Shown: piece after piece, positions 24,838 to 30,832 of the stretch
Numbering within the stretch: the stretch's first letter is position 1
How the letters are laid out: every line of letters begins with the position of its first letter
Virus record (IMG/VR): IMGVR_UViG_3300026510_000010
Coordinates: 1 to 30,925 of that record
Direction: 5' to 3' (one strand)
Origin: a virus
DNA length: 30,925 bases
Notes under the pieces: model-generated
Told to the model about the DNA's origin: nothing
The model's input: the letters and a program-made list of their open reading frames with translations, nothing else
Database searches by the model: none
Made by a program: the position numbers and the translations under genes

Positions 24838-25059
24838 TCATATAAATGCCTTTAATGCCGCTGCCAATCCTAAATTATCTACCAAAATAAGTCCTGCGCT
24901 GCCTATGCAAAAATATTTCACTTTTAAAATATTATTTAATATTTCATTTTGTTTTTGCTCTACCAATGTGAATTTTTTTAATATATCATCTATACGCCTA
25001 CTATGAGTTTCTATGTTAGACTCTAAAAGTGATATTCTAACGCATTCCTCCTGACTCAT
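24838..25059 (-). CDS. XhlA-like small membrane-associated protein
   Basis: A 73-residue protein with an N-terminal amphipathic helix and heptad-like region (ISLLESNIETHSRRIDDILK, EQKQNEILNNI), followed by one hydrophobic C-terminal segment (YFCIGSAGLILVDNLGLAAA). This coiled coil plus C-terminal membrane anchor is the layout of the XhlA (hemolysin XhlA) family found in phage lysis cassettes. It overlaps the o-spanin stop by 4 bases (ATGA) and is the last gene of the lysis module. Role in lysis is inferred. Confidence 0.65.
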   Translation of the reverse strand: MSQEECVRISLLESNIETHSRRIDDILKKFTLVEQKQNEILNNILKVKYFCIGSAGLILVDNLGLAAALKAFI

Positions 25060-25301
25060 TTATCACTCCATGTAGACTTTATCACAGATTCAAGCCTTTC
25101 TTCATAATTTTTATGCGCTAAATCACGACCTGCAACGCGATAATAAACGCTTTCCGGCAGGCATTCTAAATCTTTGTCAATAAAATACGGCATGTCTGGT
25201 TTTTGTGGAATTGGTAGTGGCGCTGTGACATAACGTACACTGCCACAACCGCTAATTACCAAAATAATTACGGTGAGCAATGCCTTTTTTAATCTTTGCA
25301 T
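25056..25301 (-). CDS. Outer-membrane spanin lipoprotein (Rz1-like)
   Basis: An 81-residue protein from ATG 25301, which has an excellent AGGAGG 7 bases upstream; an adjacent in-frame TTG is not needed. The N-terminus is a lipoprotein signal with lipobox ISGC (Cys 19), followed by a proline-rich start of the mature part (APLPIPQKPDMPYF). Rz1-type o-spanins sit in the outer membrane and bind the inner-membrane spanin to fuse the two membranes in the last step of lysis. The gene begins inside the 3' end of the i-spanin gene in another frame, the classic overlapped arrangement. It implies a Gram-negative host. Confidence 0.8.
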   Translation of the reverse strand: MQRLKKALLTVIILVISGCGSVRYVTAPLPIPQKPDMPYFIDKDLECLPESVYYRVAGRDLAHKNYEERLESVIKSTWSDK

Positions 25302-25482
25302 CAACTTCCTCCTGATTTTTTATTACCGTTCTAATTTTTTTGTTTGCACGCCTTACATTATCTAGCGATGCAACCGCGTTATCTTTTTCAGATTTATATT
25401 TTGCTGTGCGATTTATGCTAAAAACCAAACTGCCAGCCAAAATTGCGACTGCTCCTCCTAGCCCAAACAATAACTCGATCAT
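25252..25482 (-). CDS. Inner-membrane spanin (Rz-like)
   Basis: A 76-residue protein from ATG 25482, chosen because GGAG lies 6 bases upstream and the ATG overlaps the previous stop (ATGA); ATG 25494 is in frame but lies in the previous gene. It has one N-terminal membrane segment (LLFGLGGAVAILAGSLVFSI) and a charged coiled-coil periplasmic domain (KYKSEKDNAVASLDNVRRAN, KKIRTVIKNQEEVDAKIKKG), the i-spanin topology. It is shorter than lambda Rz. Its partner Rz1-like gene overlaps its 3' end by 50 bases. Confidence 0.75.
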   Translation of the reverse strand: MIELLFGLGGAVAILAGSLVFSINRTAKYKSEKDNAVASLDNVRRANKKIRTVIKNQEEVDAKIKKGIAHRNYFGN

Positions 25483-25676
25483 AATATTCTCCATATCAGA
25501 AAAGGCGCTGCTAATGCATATAATGATATATTGCTAGGCTCTGGAATATTTGCAATTCCTGTGCTAATTGTATCGCAATCTCCTATCTGGTTTGCCATTA
25601 CTATAATTAAAAATATAAATAAAACAAACGCAATAATTAATACGTAATATAGATTTCTTAAATATGAATTTCTCAT
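25479..25676 (-). CDS. Small two-span membrane protein with PEP-CTERM-like tail
   Basis: A 65-residue protein with a hydrophobic segment at 9-27 (LYYVLIIAFVLFIFLIIVMA) and a second at about 50-64. Between them, PEP at 45-47 begins a tail IPEPSNISLYALAAPFLIWR that resembles PEP-CTERM sorting signals (PEP, hydrophobic span, basic end), although only one Arg follows. It is coupled by 4-base overlaps to both neighbours in the lysis cassette. It may be a holin or holin partner. Confidence 0.6.
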   Translation of the reverse strand: MRNSYLRNLYYVLIIAFVLFIFLIIVMANQIGDCDTISTGIANIPEPSNISLYALAAPFLIWRIL

Positions 25677-25876
25677 TTTTTTAGCCCTTGATTTGTCACT
25701 GTGCGTAAATACACATTCACAGCCGCTATTAACATCATCACGCCTAAATATCCACCGTCCGGCAAGTAGCTCTCTAATAAATCTACACGAGCGCTTAAAA
25801 CAGTAAAAGCCGCAACTCCGATATTAAACCAGAGAGTGCGGCTTTTGTAGTATGGTTTTGACTCTTTACCATCCAT
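25673..25876 (-). CDS. Holin-like small membrane protein
   Basis: A 67-residue protein with two hydrophobic segments (TLWFNIGVAAFTVLSA and GGYLGVMMLIAAVNVYL) separated by a short acidic loop, and a basic C-terminus (GLKK). It begins with the KSRTLWFN motif common to small phage membrane proteins encoded beside lysozyme. The size and two-span topology fit a class II holin that permeabilises the inner membrane. It overlaps the previous stop by 11 bases, and GAGGA precedes the ATG. Confidence 0.65.
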   Translation of the reverse strand: MDGKESKPYYKSRTLWFNIGVAAFTVLSARVDLLESYLPDGGYLGVMMLIAAVNVYLRTVTNQGLKK

Positions 25877-26075
25877 AATTTTTCCTCATGTATTTCATGA
25901 ATTTACGGTAAGACATTTTGTTCATAAGATCAAAAACACAAATATTAAAAATGCGTTCTAAATTTCGTTTTTCTTCATAAAGTTCTATATTTAACTCTGA
26001 CATAACATCAATCATTTGCTCTGCTTCACATATAATGTCAGAAGTTTTTTTAATTCTTTTATACAAATATTTCAT
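25866..26075 (-). CDS. Small charged protein between lysozyme and holin
   Basis: A 69-residue, Lys/Glu/Met-rich, probably all-helical protein (AEQMIDVMSELNIELYEEKR, then FDLMNKMSYRKFMKYMRKNY). It starts 2 bases after the lysozyme stop, with GGA before ATG 26075, and overlaps the holin-like gene by 11 bases. No membrane span or known motif is seen. Its place within the lysis cassette suggests an accessory or regulatory role, but nothing in the sequence shows one. Confidence 0.5.
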   Translation of the reverse strand: MKYLYKRIKKTSDIICEAEQMIDVMSELNIELYEEKRNLERIFNICVFDLMNKMSYRKFMKYMRKNYGW

Positions 26076-26077
26076 TT

Positions 26078-26485
26078 TTATCCATTTTTAATAATTTTTG
26101 CATTTCGTCCAGCTCGTTTTGGCACGTCTACTGCATATTTACTGTTAAGCATTTCGGCTGCTGCCATATCAAAATCTTTAATTTCTAAATATCTATGCAT
26201 ATTCTTAAATTTCTTAAAAGAGACAATGCCGATATTGAAAACCATATCAATTAAAGCGTTTTTTCTGTTTTCTGAGAATTCAGAATAAGATGGATAATTC
26301 TTAAAAAGCTGCTTTTGCGCTTGCTTTAGATCATAATCAAGAAGTTGTTCTGCAATGTGAATTGGTATTCCGTTATCAGTAAGGTTATGTCCATATCCAA
26401 TTGTTACTTTTCCGGCTGGACAGTGATAAGGGACTAATGAAAGCCCCTCGTTTTTCCTTAAAATTGATTTTATTTCTTCATTCAT
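26078..26485 (-). CDS. Phage lysozyme (GH24, T4-type endolysin)
   Basis: A 135-residue muramidase that cleaves the glycan strand of peptidoglycan. The active-site triad of the family follows the E-8-(D/C)-5-T spacing: Glu 13 in NEGLSLVPY, Cys 22 in YHCPAG and Thr 28 in VTIGYGHNL, so this is the Cys variant rather than the T4 Asp form. Later motifs include ALIDMVFNIG. There is no signal peptide or signal-anchor segment at the N-terminus, so it should accumulate in the cytoplasm and need a holin for release; a holin-like gene lies downstream. Start ATG overlaps the previous stop (TAATG). Confidence 0.92.
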   Translation of the reverse strand: MNEEIKSILRKNEGLSLVPYHCPAGKVTIGYGHNLTDNGIPIHIAEQLLDYDLKQAQKQLFKNYPSYSEFSENRKNALIDMVFNIGIVSFKKFKNMHRYLEIKDFDMAAAEMLNSKYAVDVPKRAGRNAKIIKNG

Positions 26486-26772
26486 TACATAACTTTATCA
26501 TCCTCAGCTATTATTTCAAGTTCTCTTTCTGCCGCGCTAATAATATCACGTAAATCCTGACTATAATCTTTATGACCGCGCTTACCAGCACATAAGCATT
26601 TTTTTAATATTGTCATCATTGCGAACGACTCAATTTTGTAAATATACGCGATTCTGAAAGGGTCAAGATTAACTCCTTTATATGAATATCTGTAATGTTT
26701 TCCAGCGTCAATCTTTTGCATAGGTGCGCTCCATAAATTTATTGGTGGGAATTTTAGATTAGGCCAATTCAT
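26485..26772 (-). CDS. Conserved phage protein, unknown function
   Basis: A 95-residue protein with an INLWSAP segment near the N-terminus, a central YSYKGVNLDPFRIAYIYKI stretch and a C-terminal region (LCAGKRGHKDYSQDLRDIIS, then AERELEIIAEDDKVM). This pattern (INLWNAP, GxxxDPYRI, KKxLxAGxxGxKD, then an acidic helix) recurs in gammaproteobacterial phage proteins of unknown function near replication or lysis genes. It is coupled to both neighbours. No catalytic motif is seen. Confidence 0.6.
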   Translation of the reverse strand: MNWPNLKFPPINLWSAPMQKIDAGKHYRYSYKGVNLDPFRIAYIYKIESFAMMTILKKCLCAGKRGHKDYSQDLRDIISAAERELEIIAEDDKVM

Positions 26773-26972
26773 TTTTTCATTAATAAAATTGCTTTATTAT
26801 GTTTTTCAGGGCATCTATCAAGATGTAAATCTAAAAGTTCCTGTGCCTTTTCAAACGTTTCTTGAAGTCGGTTAATTTCGCTAATTGTTAAACCTACCTC
26901 GTCAATAATTTCATCAGGTGTCATAACGCCAATTAGATTTAATACAATCTGGTGAAAGTCTATTGTTTCCAT
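26769..26972 (-). CDS. Small phage protein with possible helix-turn-helix
   Basis: A 67-residue protein. Residues 17-38 (MTPDEIIDEVGLTISEINRL) have the spacing of a short helix-turn-helix, followed by a long helix (QETFEKAQELLDLHLDRCPE). ATG 26972 lies inside the 3' end of the preceding gene in another frame. If the HTH is real it could regulate the late operon that begins just upstream. The match is too short for a family assignment. Confidence 0.5.
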   Translation of the reverse strand: METIDFHQIVLNLIGVMTPDEIIDEVGLTISEINRLQETFEKAQELLDLHLDRCPEKHNKAILLMKK

Positions 26973-27112
26973 CTCAAATCCTCACGAGCTGCTTTATTTA
27001 GTTTACGTATAGCCCAATTAACCAGCTTATCGCCTTTAGATGCCTTAACCCATAATGCTTTGTCGCATGGCTTTACTCTCATAGACAAAAAGCTTGTTTT
27101 AAGTTCGCTCAT
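26960..27112 (-). CDS. Small ribbon-helix-helix-like protein
   Basis: A 50-residue frame from ATG 27112, overlapping the previous stop by 4 bases (ATGA), to TAG 26960-26962 inside the next gene (13-base overlap). The product reads MSELKTSFLSMRVKPCDKAL, then WVKASKGDKLVNWAIRKLNK and AAREDL. A beta strand, then helix A with WVKAA-like sequence and helix B with the W(A/V)xxxLNxAA ending match the compact ribbon-helix-helix fold of Arc/CopG-type proteins in phages and plasmids. It may bind DNA as a dimer. Family by pattern. Confidence 0.65.
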   Translation of the reverse strand: MSELKTSFLSMRVKPCDKALWVKASKGDKLVNWAIRKLNKAAREDLRWKQ

Positions 27113-27405
27113 GATGCCAACCACTTTTTAAGAATGTCTTCGCATTGTTTTACATCGTGCGAAAAATCATCGGTTTTATGCTCGAATACTGAATTACCTT
27201 TTTCAATTTTAAAAACGCAACTGCAATTATTAAAATTATTAAAAATATGAAAAATAATTCTTGTTCCATGATATTTTGTAAAAACTACAGTTACTAATAA
27301 ATCAGGGTGTTTTATTGTCTGAACGCCCATCATTATTGATTCTAACTCAGCTTCTTTTATTAAATATTCAGCTCTTGCTTTTTCTATCTTTTCTAAGTTT
27401 TTCAT
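27109..27405 (-). CDS. Hypothetical phage protein with N-terminal coiled coil
   Basis: A 98-residue protein. I start it at ATG 27405 because AGGA lies 8 bases upstream; the in-frame ATG 27432 has no ribosome binding site. Residues 1-35 form a charged helix (LEKIEKARAEYLIKEAELES), followed by beta-like segments (LLVTVVFTKYHGTRIIFHIF) and a C-terminal CEDILKKWLAS helix. Function not recognised. Confidence 0.5.
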   Translation of the reverse strand: MKNLEKIEKARAEYLIKEAELESIMMGVQTIKHPDLLVTVVFTKYHGTRIIFHIFNNFNNCSCVFKIEKGNSVFEHKTDDFSHDVKQCEDILKKWLAS

Positions 27406-27454
27406 TTTTTTTATCCTAAGTTGCACTTCCATATGCTTTTAATTATTTATATTA

Positions 27455-27727
27455 TTAATATTTTTCTATCATCTCTATAAGTTCGTTAAATTCTTCTACG
27501 CTATATCCTGCAAGTAGTTTCCTGGCTTCTCTAAAATTAACTTTTTCACGGTTATTTTTTCCTGCCATATCACAAGTATTTTTTCCTTTAGAAACCCAAT
27601 TATCACGGTCTTTTTTACTATCAAAACATACTAGATCACCAGCAATGCTTAATTTTTTTGTTACTTTGTTTGGCTGTCCAGTTGTTGTGAATTTTGCGCT
27701 TGTATATTCGAATGCTAAATATCTCAT
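27455..27727 (-). CDS. Hypothetical phage protein
   Basis: A 90-residue protein with strong AGGAG before ATG 27727, the first gene downstream of the inverted-repeat promoter at 27783-27820. The N-terminal half is beta-like and basic (FEYTSAKFTTTGQPNKVTKK, LSIAGDLVCFDSKKDRDNWV). The C-terminal half is helical and acidic (REARKLLAGYSVEEFNELIE). The DxxxDRDxWV layout resembles small phage proteins of unknown role. No motif supports a function. Confidence 0.55.
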   Translation of the reverse strand: MRYLAFEYTSAKFTTTGQPNKVTKKLSIAGDLVCFDSKKDRDNWVSKGKNTCDMAGKNNREKVNFREARKLLAGYSVEEFNELIEMIEKY

Positions 27728-27743
27728 TTTGTTCTCCTAAATT

Positions 27744-27758
27744 CCAAGTCCCGCTTGG
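27744..27758 (-). promoter_or_regulatory. Leader hairpin before the 90-residue protein gene
   Basis: CCAAG (27744-27748) and CTTGG (27754-27758) form a 5-bp stem with a 5-base loop in the transcript leader, about 17 bases before the ATG and 10 before AGGAG. It could affect translation start but is short. Confidence 0.3.
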
Positions 27759-27782
27759 TCGGAAGCTAGTTAATTTCTAACT

Positions 27783-27820
27783 TGTGTACAATTATACGCT
27801 CTTAATTATAAATGTACACA
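27783..27820 (-). promoter_or_regulatory. Promoter inside a long inverted repeat
   Basis: TGTGTACAATTATA (27783-27796) and TATAAATGTACACA (27807-27820) form an inverted repeat with one mismatched pair... the arms pair at 13 of 14 positions around a 10-bp centre. On the minus strand the same DNA gives a perfect -10 TATAAT (27796-27791), a 16-bp spacer and a -35 of TGTACA (27818-27813, 4 of 6 matches). Promoter elements embedded in symmetric TGTACA half-sites suggest an operator for a dimeric regulator. It would drive the small genes and lysis cassette downstream. Confidence 0.55.
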
Positions 27821-27841
27821 ATTATTTTAAATTATTTTACT

Positions 27842-28048
27842 TTATTTTAAATCACGCCTAAAGCTATACATTTTTCCGCCAACAATAATAGAATCTTTAT
27901 TAATCCATTGTGTTATTTGCTGGGGCAATAGCACAACATGTTTTGCAAACTTTGTTTTAGAGCCGTTAAATTCGCTTTTTATGTTATTTGCTTTAATAAT
28001 GCATAAACCATCGTTAAACTGGTTTATTATTTTCTTAGTTTTATTAAC
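27842..28048 (-). other. Open frame of 68 codons without a canonical start
   Basis: Between the nuclease stop and the inverted-repeat promoter, the minus strand is open from 28048 to TAA 27842-27844. The residues look like real protein (IINQFNDGLCIIKANNIKSE, then KFAKHVVLLPQQITQWINKD and IIVGGKMYSFRRDLK), but there is no early ATG, GTG or TTG. The frame is -1 relative to the nuclease gene, which it overlaps by about 20 bases. It could be a decayed gene, start at ATT or ATA, or be a frameshifted extension of the nuclease. I see no canonical slippery heptamer at the junction. Confidence 0.35.
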
Positions 28049-28350
28049 TTATCCAACATATAAATTGCAGCTCCACTTCTTACCATGCTTCCTGTACATC
28101 TATATACTGACCAACCTAGCAACATTGCCTCTCCATATTTCTCGCAGTCTTTCTCGAACCCTGAGCCTCTTGTATGTCGTCCACCTGACCATGTCCCACC
28201 CTCTATCTCTACTGCAAGCATTAAATCTGGATATGCAAAATCAAATCTCCATCGCCTGACCGGATGAAATCTATATTCCCTATAAGGCTCTTGAAGTTTA
28301 AGTAATTTTATTTGTTTACTGAATATCGTTTCTAAGTTTGATTTGCTCAT
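28027..28350 (-). CDS. Putative PD-(D/E)XK-type phage endonuclease (DUF559/Vsr-like)
   Basis: A 107-residue protein with the core of small PD-(D/E)XK nucleases: RFHPVRRWRFDFAYPD with D37, then VEIEGG with E48 and E50. These are followed by GGRHTRGSGFEKDCEKYGEA, LGWSVYR and a C-terminal helix. Small nucleases of this type are common beside phage recombination genes and may process replication intermediates or host DNA. It is the first clear gene after the 537-bp control region. No strong ribosome binding site is seen before ATG 28350. Confidence 0.75.
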   Translation of the reverse strand: MSKSNLETIFSKQIKLLKLQEPYREYRFHPVRRWRFDFAYPDLMLAVEIEGGTWSGGRHTRGSGFEKDCEKYGEAMLLGWSVYRCTGSMVRSGAAIYMLDKLIKLRK

Positions 28351-28622
28351 ATTATTTTTGCCATAGCTATCTTTTTGACCGTATGTGATTGGACTATATA
28401 CGATGCCATTAGTTTTTATGTGTAGTTAGCACAGTTATCAAGTATCAAGCTATTTGCACTCGACTATTTCGCTGTATGTGAATCAGCTCAGGCATAATCC
28501 AAACCTGTATAAATCCTTTTATTATCCTGACTAGGGGTTTTTCCTAGCCATATCACTTTAACGGTGTTTATATCGCGTTACAACACGCAATCGGCTGGCC
28601 AAAATCCGAGCCTGATACTTGT

Positions 28623-28740
28623 TATACTTTGCCCTGATAAGGCTTCTCTTTGAGTAAGTCAAATATGAATTTAAACACTATATACTTTGCCCTGATAAGG
28701 CTTCTCTTTGAGTAAGTCAAATATGAATTTAAACACTATA
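28623..28740. repeat. Perfect 58-bp tandem duplication
   Basis: The unit at 28623-28680 is repeated without a single change at 28681-28738, and the match continues 2 more bases. Each unit contains a hyphenated palindrome TTTGA-GTAAG-TCAAA (28649-28663 and 28707-28721). Identity of both copies implies a recent duplication or active homogenisation. Confidence 0.97.
28634..28720 (-). promoter_or_regulatory. Duplicated promoter-like elements in the 58-bp repeat
   Basis: In each repeat the minus strand has TTGACT (28662-28657 and 28720-28715), a 17-bp spacer and TATCAG (28639-28634 and 28697-28692). The -35 matches 5 of 6 consensus bases and the -10 only 3-4 of 6. They lie just downstream of the ssb terminator and point to the nuclease, lysis and structural genes, so they could be twin late promoters. 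The weak -10 suggests need for an activator or antiterminator. Confidence 0.4.
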
Positions 28741-28751
28741 ATTTTAGGCAT

Positions 28752-28791
28752 AAAAAAGCCCACTTCCAAATTAATGAAAGTGGGCTTTAAA
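28752..28791. terminator. Intrinsic terminator, possibly bidirectional
   Basis: AAAGCCCACTT (28755-28765) and AAGTGGGCTTT (28778-28788) form a perfect 11-bp stem with a 12-base loop. On the minus strand it is followed by a run of T (complement of the A run 28752-28757), so it should end transcription from the antirepressor-ninB-ssb genes about 100 bp after ssb. On the plus strand only three T follow. Confidence 0.85.
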
Positions 28792-28887
28792 GTCACAATC
28801 ACAACTTAGAAAAGTACCCACATACTAATCTAAGCTGTGTAGGCAACTTACGGTTAATAATTATACATAATTTTTCTTATATGTCTA

Positions 28888-29331
28888 CTAAAAAGGAATA
28901 TCATCGTTAAATTGTTGACTATTCTGCTTCTTAGCTGGTTGCTGATTATGCGGCGCGTTGTTTTGTTTCTGAGCTGGTTGCTTACTTTGTTGCGAGTTAT
29001 CCGTTTTATCTAAGAACTGGAATTCTCGTATTCTAATGTCAGTAGCGTATCTATCCGTTCCATCATTAGCCTGATATTTTCTAGTTTGCATCTGACCAGA
29101 AATATAAATCTGGCTTCCTTTTTTGAAATATTGAGCGATAATTTCGGCTTGCTTCCCAAAACTAGATGCTCTAATCCACTCCGTTTTTTCTTTTTTCTCT
29201 CCAGTTTTCTTATCAGTCCATCGCTCACTGCACGCGATATTTATATTAGTTACCGCAGTTCCGTCTTGCATAAATCTTGTTTCAGGGTCTGCGCATAAAT
29301 GCCCGATAAATTGACATAAATTTAAACTCAT
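28888..29331 (-). CDS. ssb: Single-stranded DNA-binding protein
   Basis: A 147-residue SSB. Residues 1-105 are the OB fold (LNLCQFIGHLCADPETRFMQ, VTNINIACSERW, EKTEWIRASSFGKQAEIIAQ, FKKGSQIYISGQM). A Gln/Asn/Lys-rich disordered linker follows, and the acidic tip NDDIPF at the very end is the conserved docking site for partner proteins. It protects and organises single-stranded DNA in phage replication and recombination. AAAGGA precedes ATG 29331 after an AT-rich 85-bp gap. The 3' end is followed by the terminator near 28770. Confidence 0.97.
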   Translation of the reverse strand: MSLNLCQFIGHLCADPETRFMQDGTAVTNINIACSERWTDKKTGEKKEKTEWIRASSFGKQAEIIAQYFKKGSQIYISGQMQTRKYQANDGTDRYATDIRIREFQFLDKTDNSQQSKQPAQKQNNAPHNQQPAKKQNSQQFNDDIPF

Positions 29332-29416
29332 TTTTTTATCCTTTATTTATTTTTAAAAAATCTAACAAATTTACTTGTTAACACTATAACTCATTTACCA
29401 GTTATTTTTAATTTTC

Positions 29417-29728
29417 TTATTTGCTTTCCGTAAATTTAATTTCAATAACGCCATTATTAATGGCATTGTTTAGCGTCCGTAGAACCTGTTCAGCTTGGTT
29501 TGTGCTGTGCATATTCTCCCATTGTTCGACTCCGTAACTATGTAATTCTGTATGGATATTACGCGCCAATGGCATAGTAAATAAATCGTGTGGTTTAGTT
29601 CCCATGCCGCCGCCTAAAACGCCTATTACGTGGTGAGCATCGTCTGCCTGCTGCATTGTTTCACAGCAATACTGCGACTTTACCCATGCTAAATATTTTT
29701 TACTCCTCCATGGATTTACTTTCTGCAT
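29417..29728 (-). CDS. DUF968-like HNH nuclease (NinB-associated recombination protein)
   Basis: A 103-residue protein matching the DUF968/YbcO-type HNH fold. It has an N-terminal SKKYLAWVKSQYCCETMQ, then DAHHVIG (His 32, His 33), GGGMGTKPHDLFTMPLARNI and HTELH (His 59, His 63), with a WE motif after it. Two Cys at 21-22 replace the usual spaced Cys pair, so zinc binding may be lost. These genes sit beside ninB in lambdoid recombination regions, and the ATG overlaps the ninB stop (TAATG). Nicking or resolving recombination intermediates is the likely role. Confidence 0.8.
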   Translation of the reverse strand: MQKVNPWRSKKYLAWVKSQYCCETMQQADDAHHVIGVLGGGMGTKPHDLFTMPLARNIHTELHSYGVEQWENMHSTNQAEQVLRTLNNAINNGVIEIKFTESK

Positions 29729-30174
29729 TAACTTATCTCCCGTTGTTTATTTTTAAAATATTCACCTGAATTTGGTATTGTTACCATACAGCCAATATTT
29801 GTAGCCCAGCTCTCAACTTGCTGCATGAAATAATACATTTCACCAGTATCTAGCTCACTTGTCTTTTTTAGTTCGCTAGTAACGCGCTGTACGCCTGTAA
29901 CCATATCAGTTCTTATCTTATCTTCATATCCTAAAAAAGTGTGCTTTAGACTACTCTTAGTGAATTCTGGTGTCCAATCTTTTTTGCCTTTTTCAATCAA
30001 AAATTTTGATATTTCACCAGTCCATCCGTGGAACGTGCTGTTCTGAGATAGCGACCTTTTTTTATTATATTCTTTTACATCAATAGACCATTCAACAGAC
30101 AAATCTAGGCTGTATAAAAACTTAACTACTGCGCTAAGTGAAATATCATTTTTTATTACAAATTTATTGCTCAT
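29728..30174 (-). CDS. ninB: NinB/Orf recombination mediator
   Basis: A 148-residue protein with the NinB signature KKRSLSQNSTFHGWTGEISK, followed by KSSLKHTFLGYEDKI and a C-terminal DTGEMYYFMQQVESWA helix. Lambda NinB (Orf) binds single-stranded DNA and SSB and can replace RecFOR in recombination; an ssb gene lies two genes downstream. ATG 30174 overlaps the end of the antirepressor frame by 11 bases (ATGAGCAATAA), so its translation was probably coupled to that now-broken gene. Confidence 0.88.
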   Translation of the reverse strand: MSNKFVIKNDISLSAVVKFLYSLDLSVEWSIDVKEYNKKRSLSQNSTFHGWTGEISKFLIEKGKKDWTPEFTKSSLKHTFLGYEDKIRTDMVTGVQRVTSELKKTSELDTGEMYYFMQQVESWATNIGCMVTIPNSGEYFKNKQREIS

Positions 30175-30817
30175 TGTCTAAGTAATTCATATATTTAGAA
30201 GCAATCCACACTTTCCATCTTGCAGTTACAAACAATGTATATCTTATCTTTCCTCCATGCTCTTCTGCTGTAGGAAGCCATTTTAAAAATCCTCTGCTTA
30301 CATAGTTTTGAATTGGTTCGCAACTGTTAGCAAATAAAATGCCCTGCTTTCTCATCAATTCATAAAACTTGTTTATTCCTAAATTCACAATATCTGTACT
30401 CTTAACAAATTCACTAACTTTTATATCACCAGCTTTAATGCTTGCTTCATTTGAAGCAATAATCAAATCATTCTTAAATTCAATTTCCTTAGCTTGATCT
30501 GCTGCAAGCTGCAAAGCTTCTGAATAGTTTTTAGGTATTGTAGGTAAATTTAATTTTTCTAGCTCTTGCCAACGATCAATAATTTTTAATCTATATTTGA
30601 CTTAGTAACCAGAAATAACTAAATCACATTCGCGCCTTGGTAGGTTGAAACAAGGTAGAGCTTTACCTTGTTTGCTTCTATACGTTCCGCGAAAGTCCGC
30701 GACTCCTATTTTAGCATCTTATAATGTGCGCTCTATATCTATCCTAACTTTATCGTGAGCCTTACCTGTCAATTCAGCAATCTCTAAAGATGACATTGTT
30801 TTACTTAATTCATTCAT
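30164..30817 (-). pseudogene. Rha/KilAC-type antirepressor interrupted by two in-frame TAA codons
   Basis: From ATG 30817 one continuous frame encodes a Rha-like N-terminus (MSSLEIAELTGKAHDKVRID), a middle DFRGTYRSKQGKALPCFNLP, CDLVISGY and VKYRLKIIDRWQELE, and a KilAC-type C-terminus (VSEFVKSTDIVNLGINKFYE, then LMRKQGILF). TAA occurs at 30721-30719 (after IERTL) and 30604-30602 (between SGY and VKYR), with matching sequence resuming in the same frame after each. There is no frameshift. TAA is a normal stop elsewhere here, so the gene is broken, though a C-terminal fragment could start at TTG 30514. Such proteins inactivate the prophage repressor or regulate lysis timing. Confidence 0.85.
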
Positions 30818-30832
30818 TTTTATTTTTCACAT

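Larger units (their letters stand above)
28351..28887. other. Gene-free control region
   Basis: No convincing coding frame exceeds about 20 residues here on either strand. The region holds the ssb terminator at 28755-28788, the 58-bp duplication at 28623-28740 with promoter-like elements, and a small CTAGG/CCTAG hairpin (28531-28535 and 28543-28547). The remaining roughly 270 bp before the nuclease gene show nothing I recognise. By its place between early (recombination) and late (lysis, structural) genes it is the likely late promoter or leader region, comparable to lambda pR'. A small RNA is possible. Confidence 0.5.

Noticed and set aside
28027-28259. Plus-strand hydrophobic frames opposite the nuclease gene
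   Set aside because: They are antisense to a recognisable nuclease and their Leu/Ser/Pro-rich composition is typical of a shadow frame.
28351-28887. CRISPR array or retron-like element from the 58-bp repeats
   Set aside because: There are only two directly abutting units with no spacers, and no reverse transcriptase or cas gene is present in the window.
30164-30817. Reassigned TAA codon (alternative genetic code)
   Set aside because: TAA is the stop of many intact genes here, often within TAATG junctions, and also directly follows the frameshift heptamer, so TAA is read as stop.
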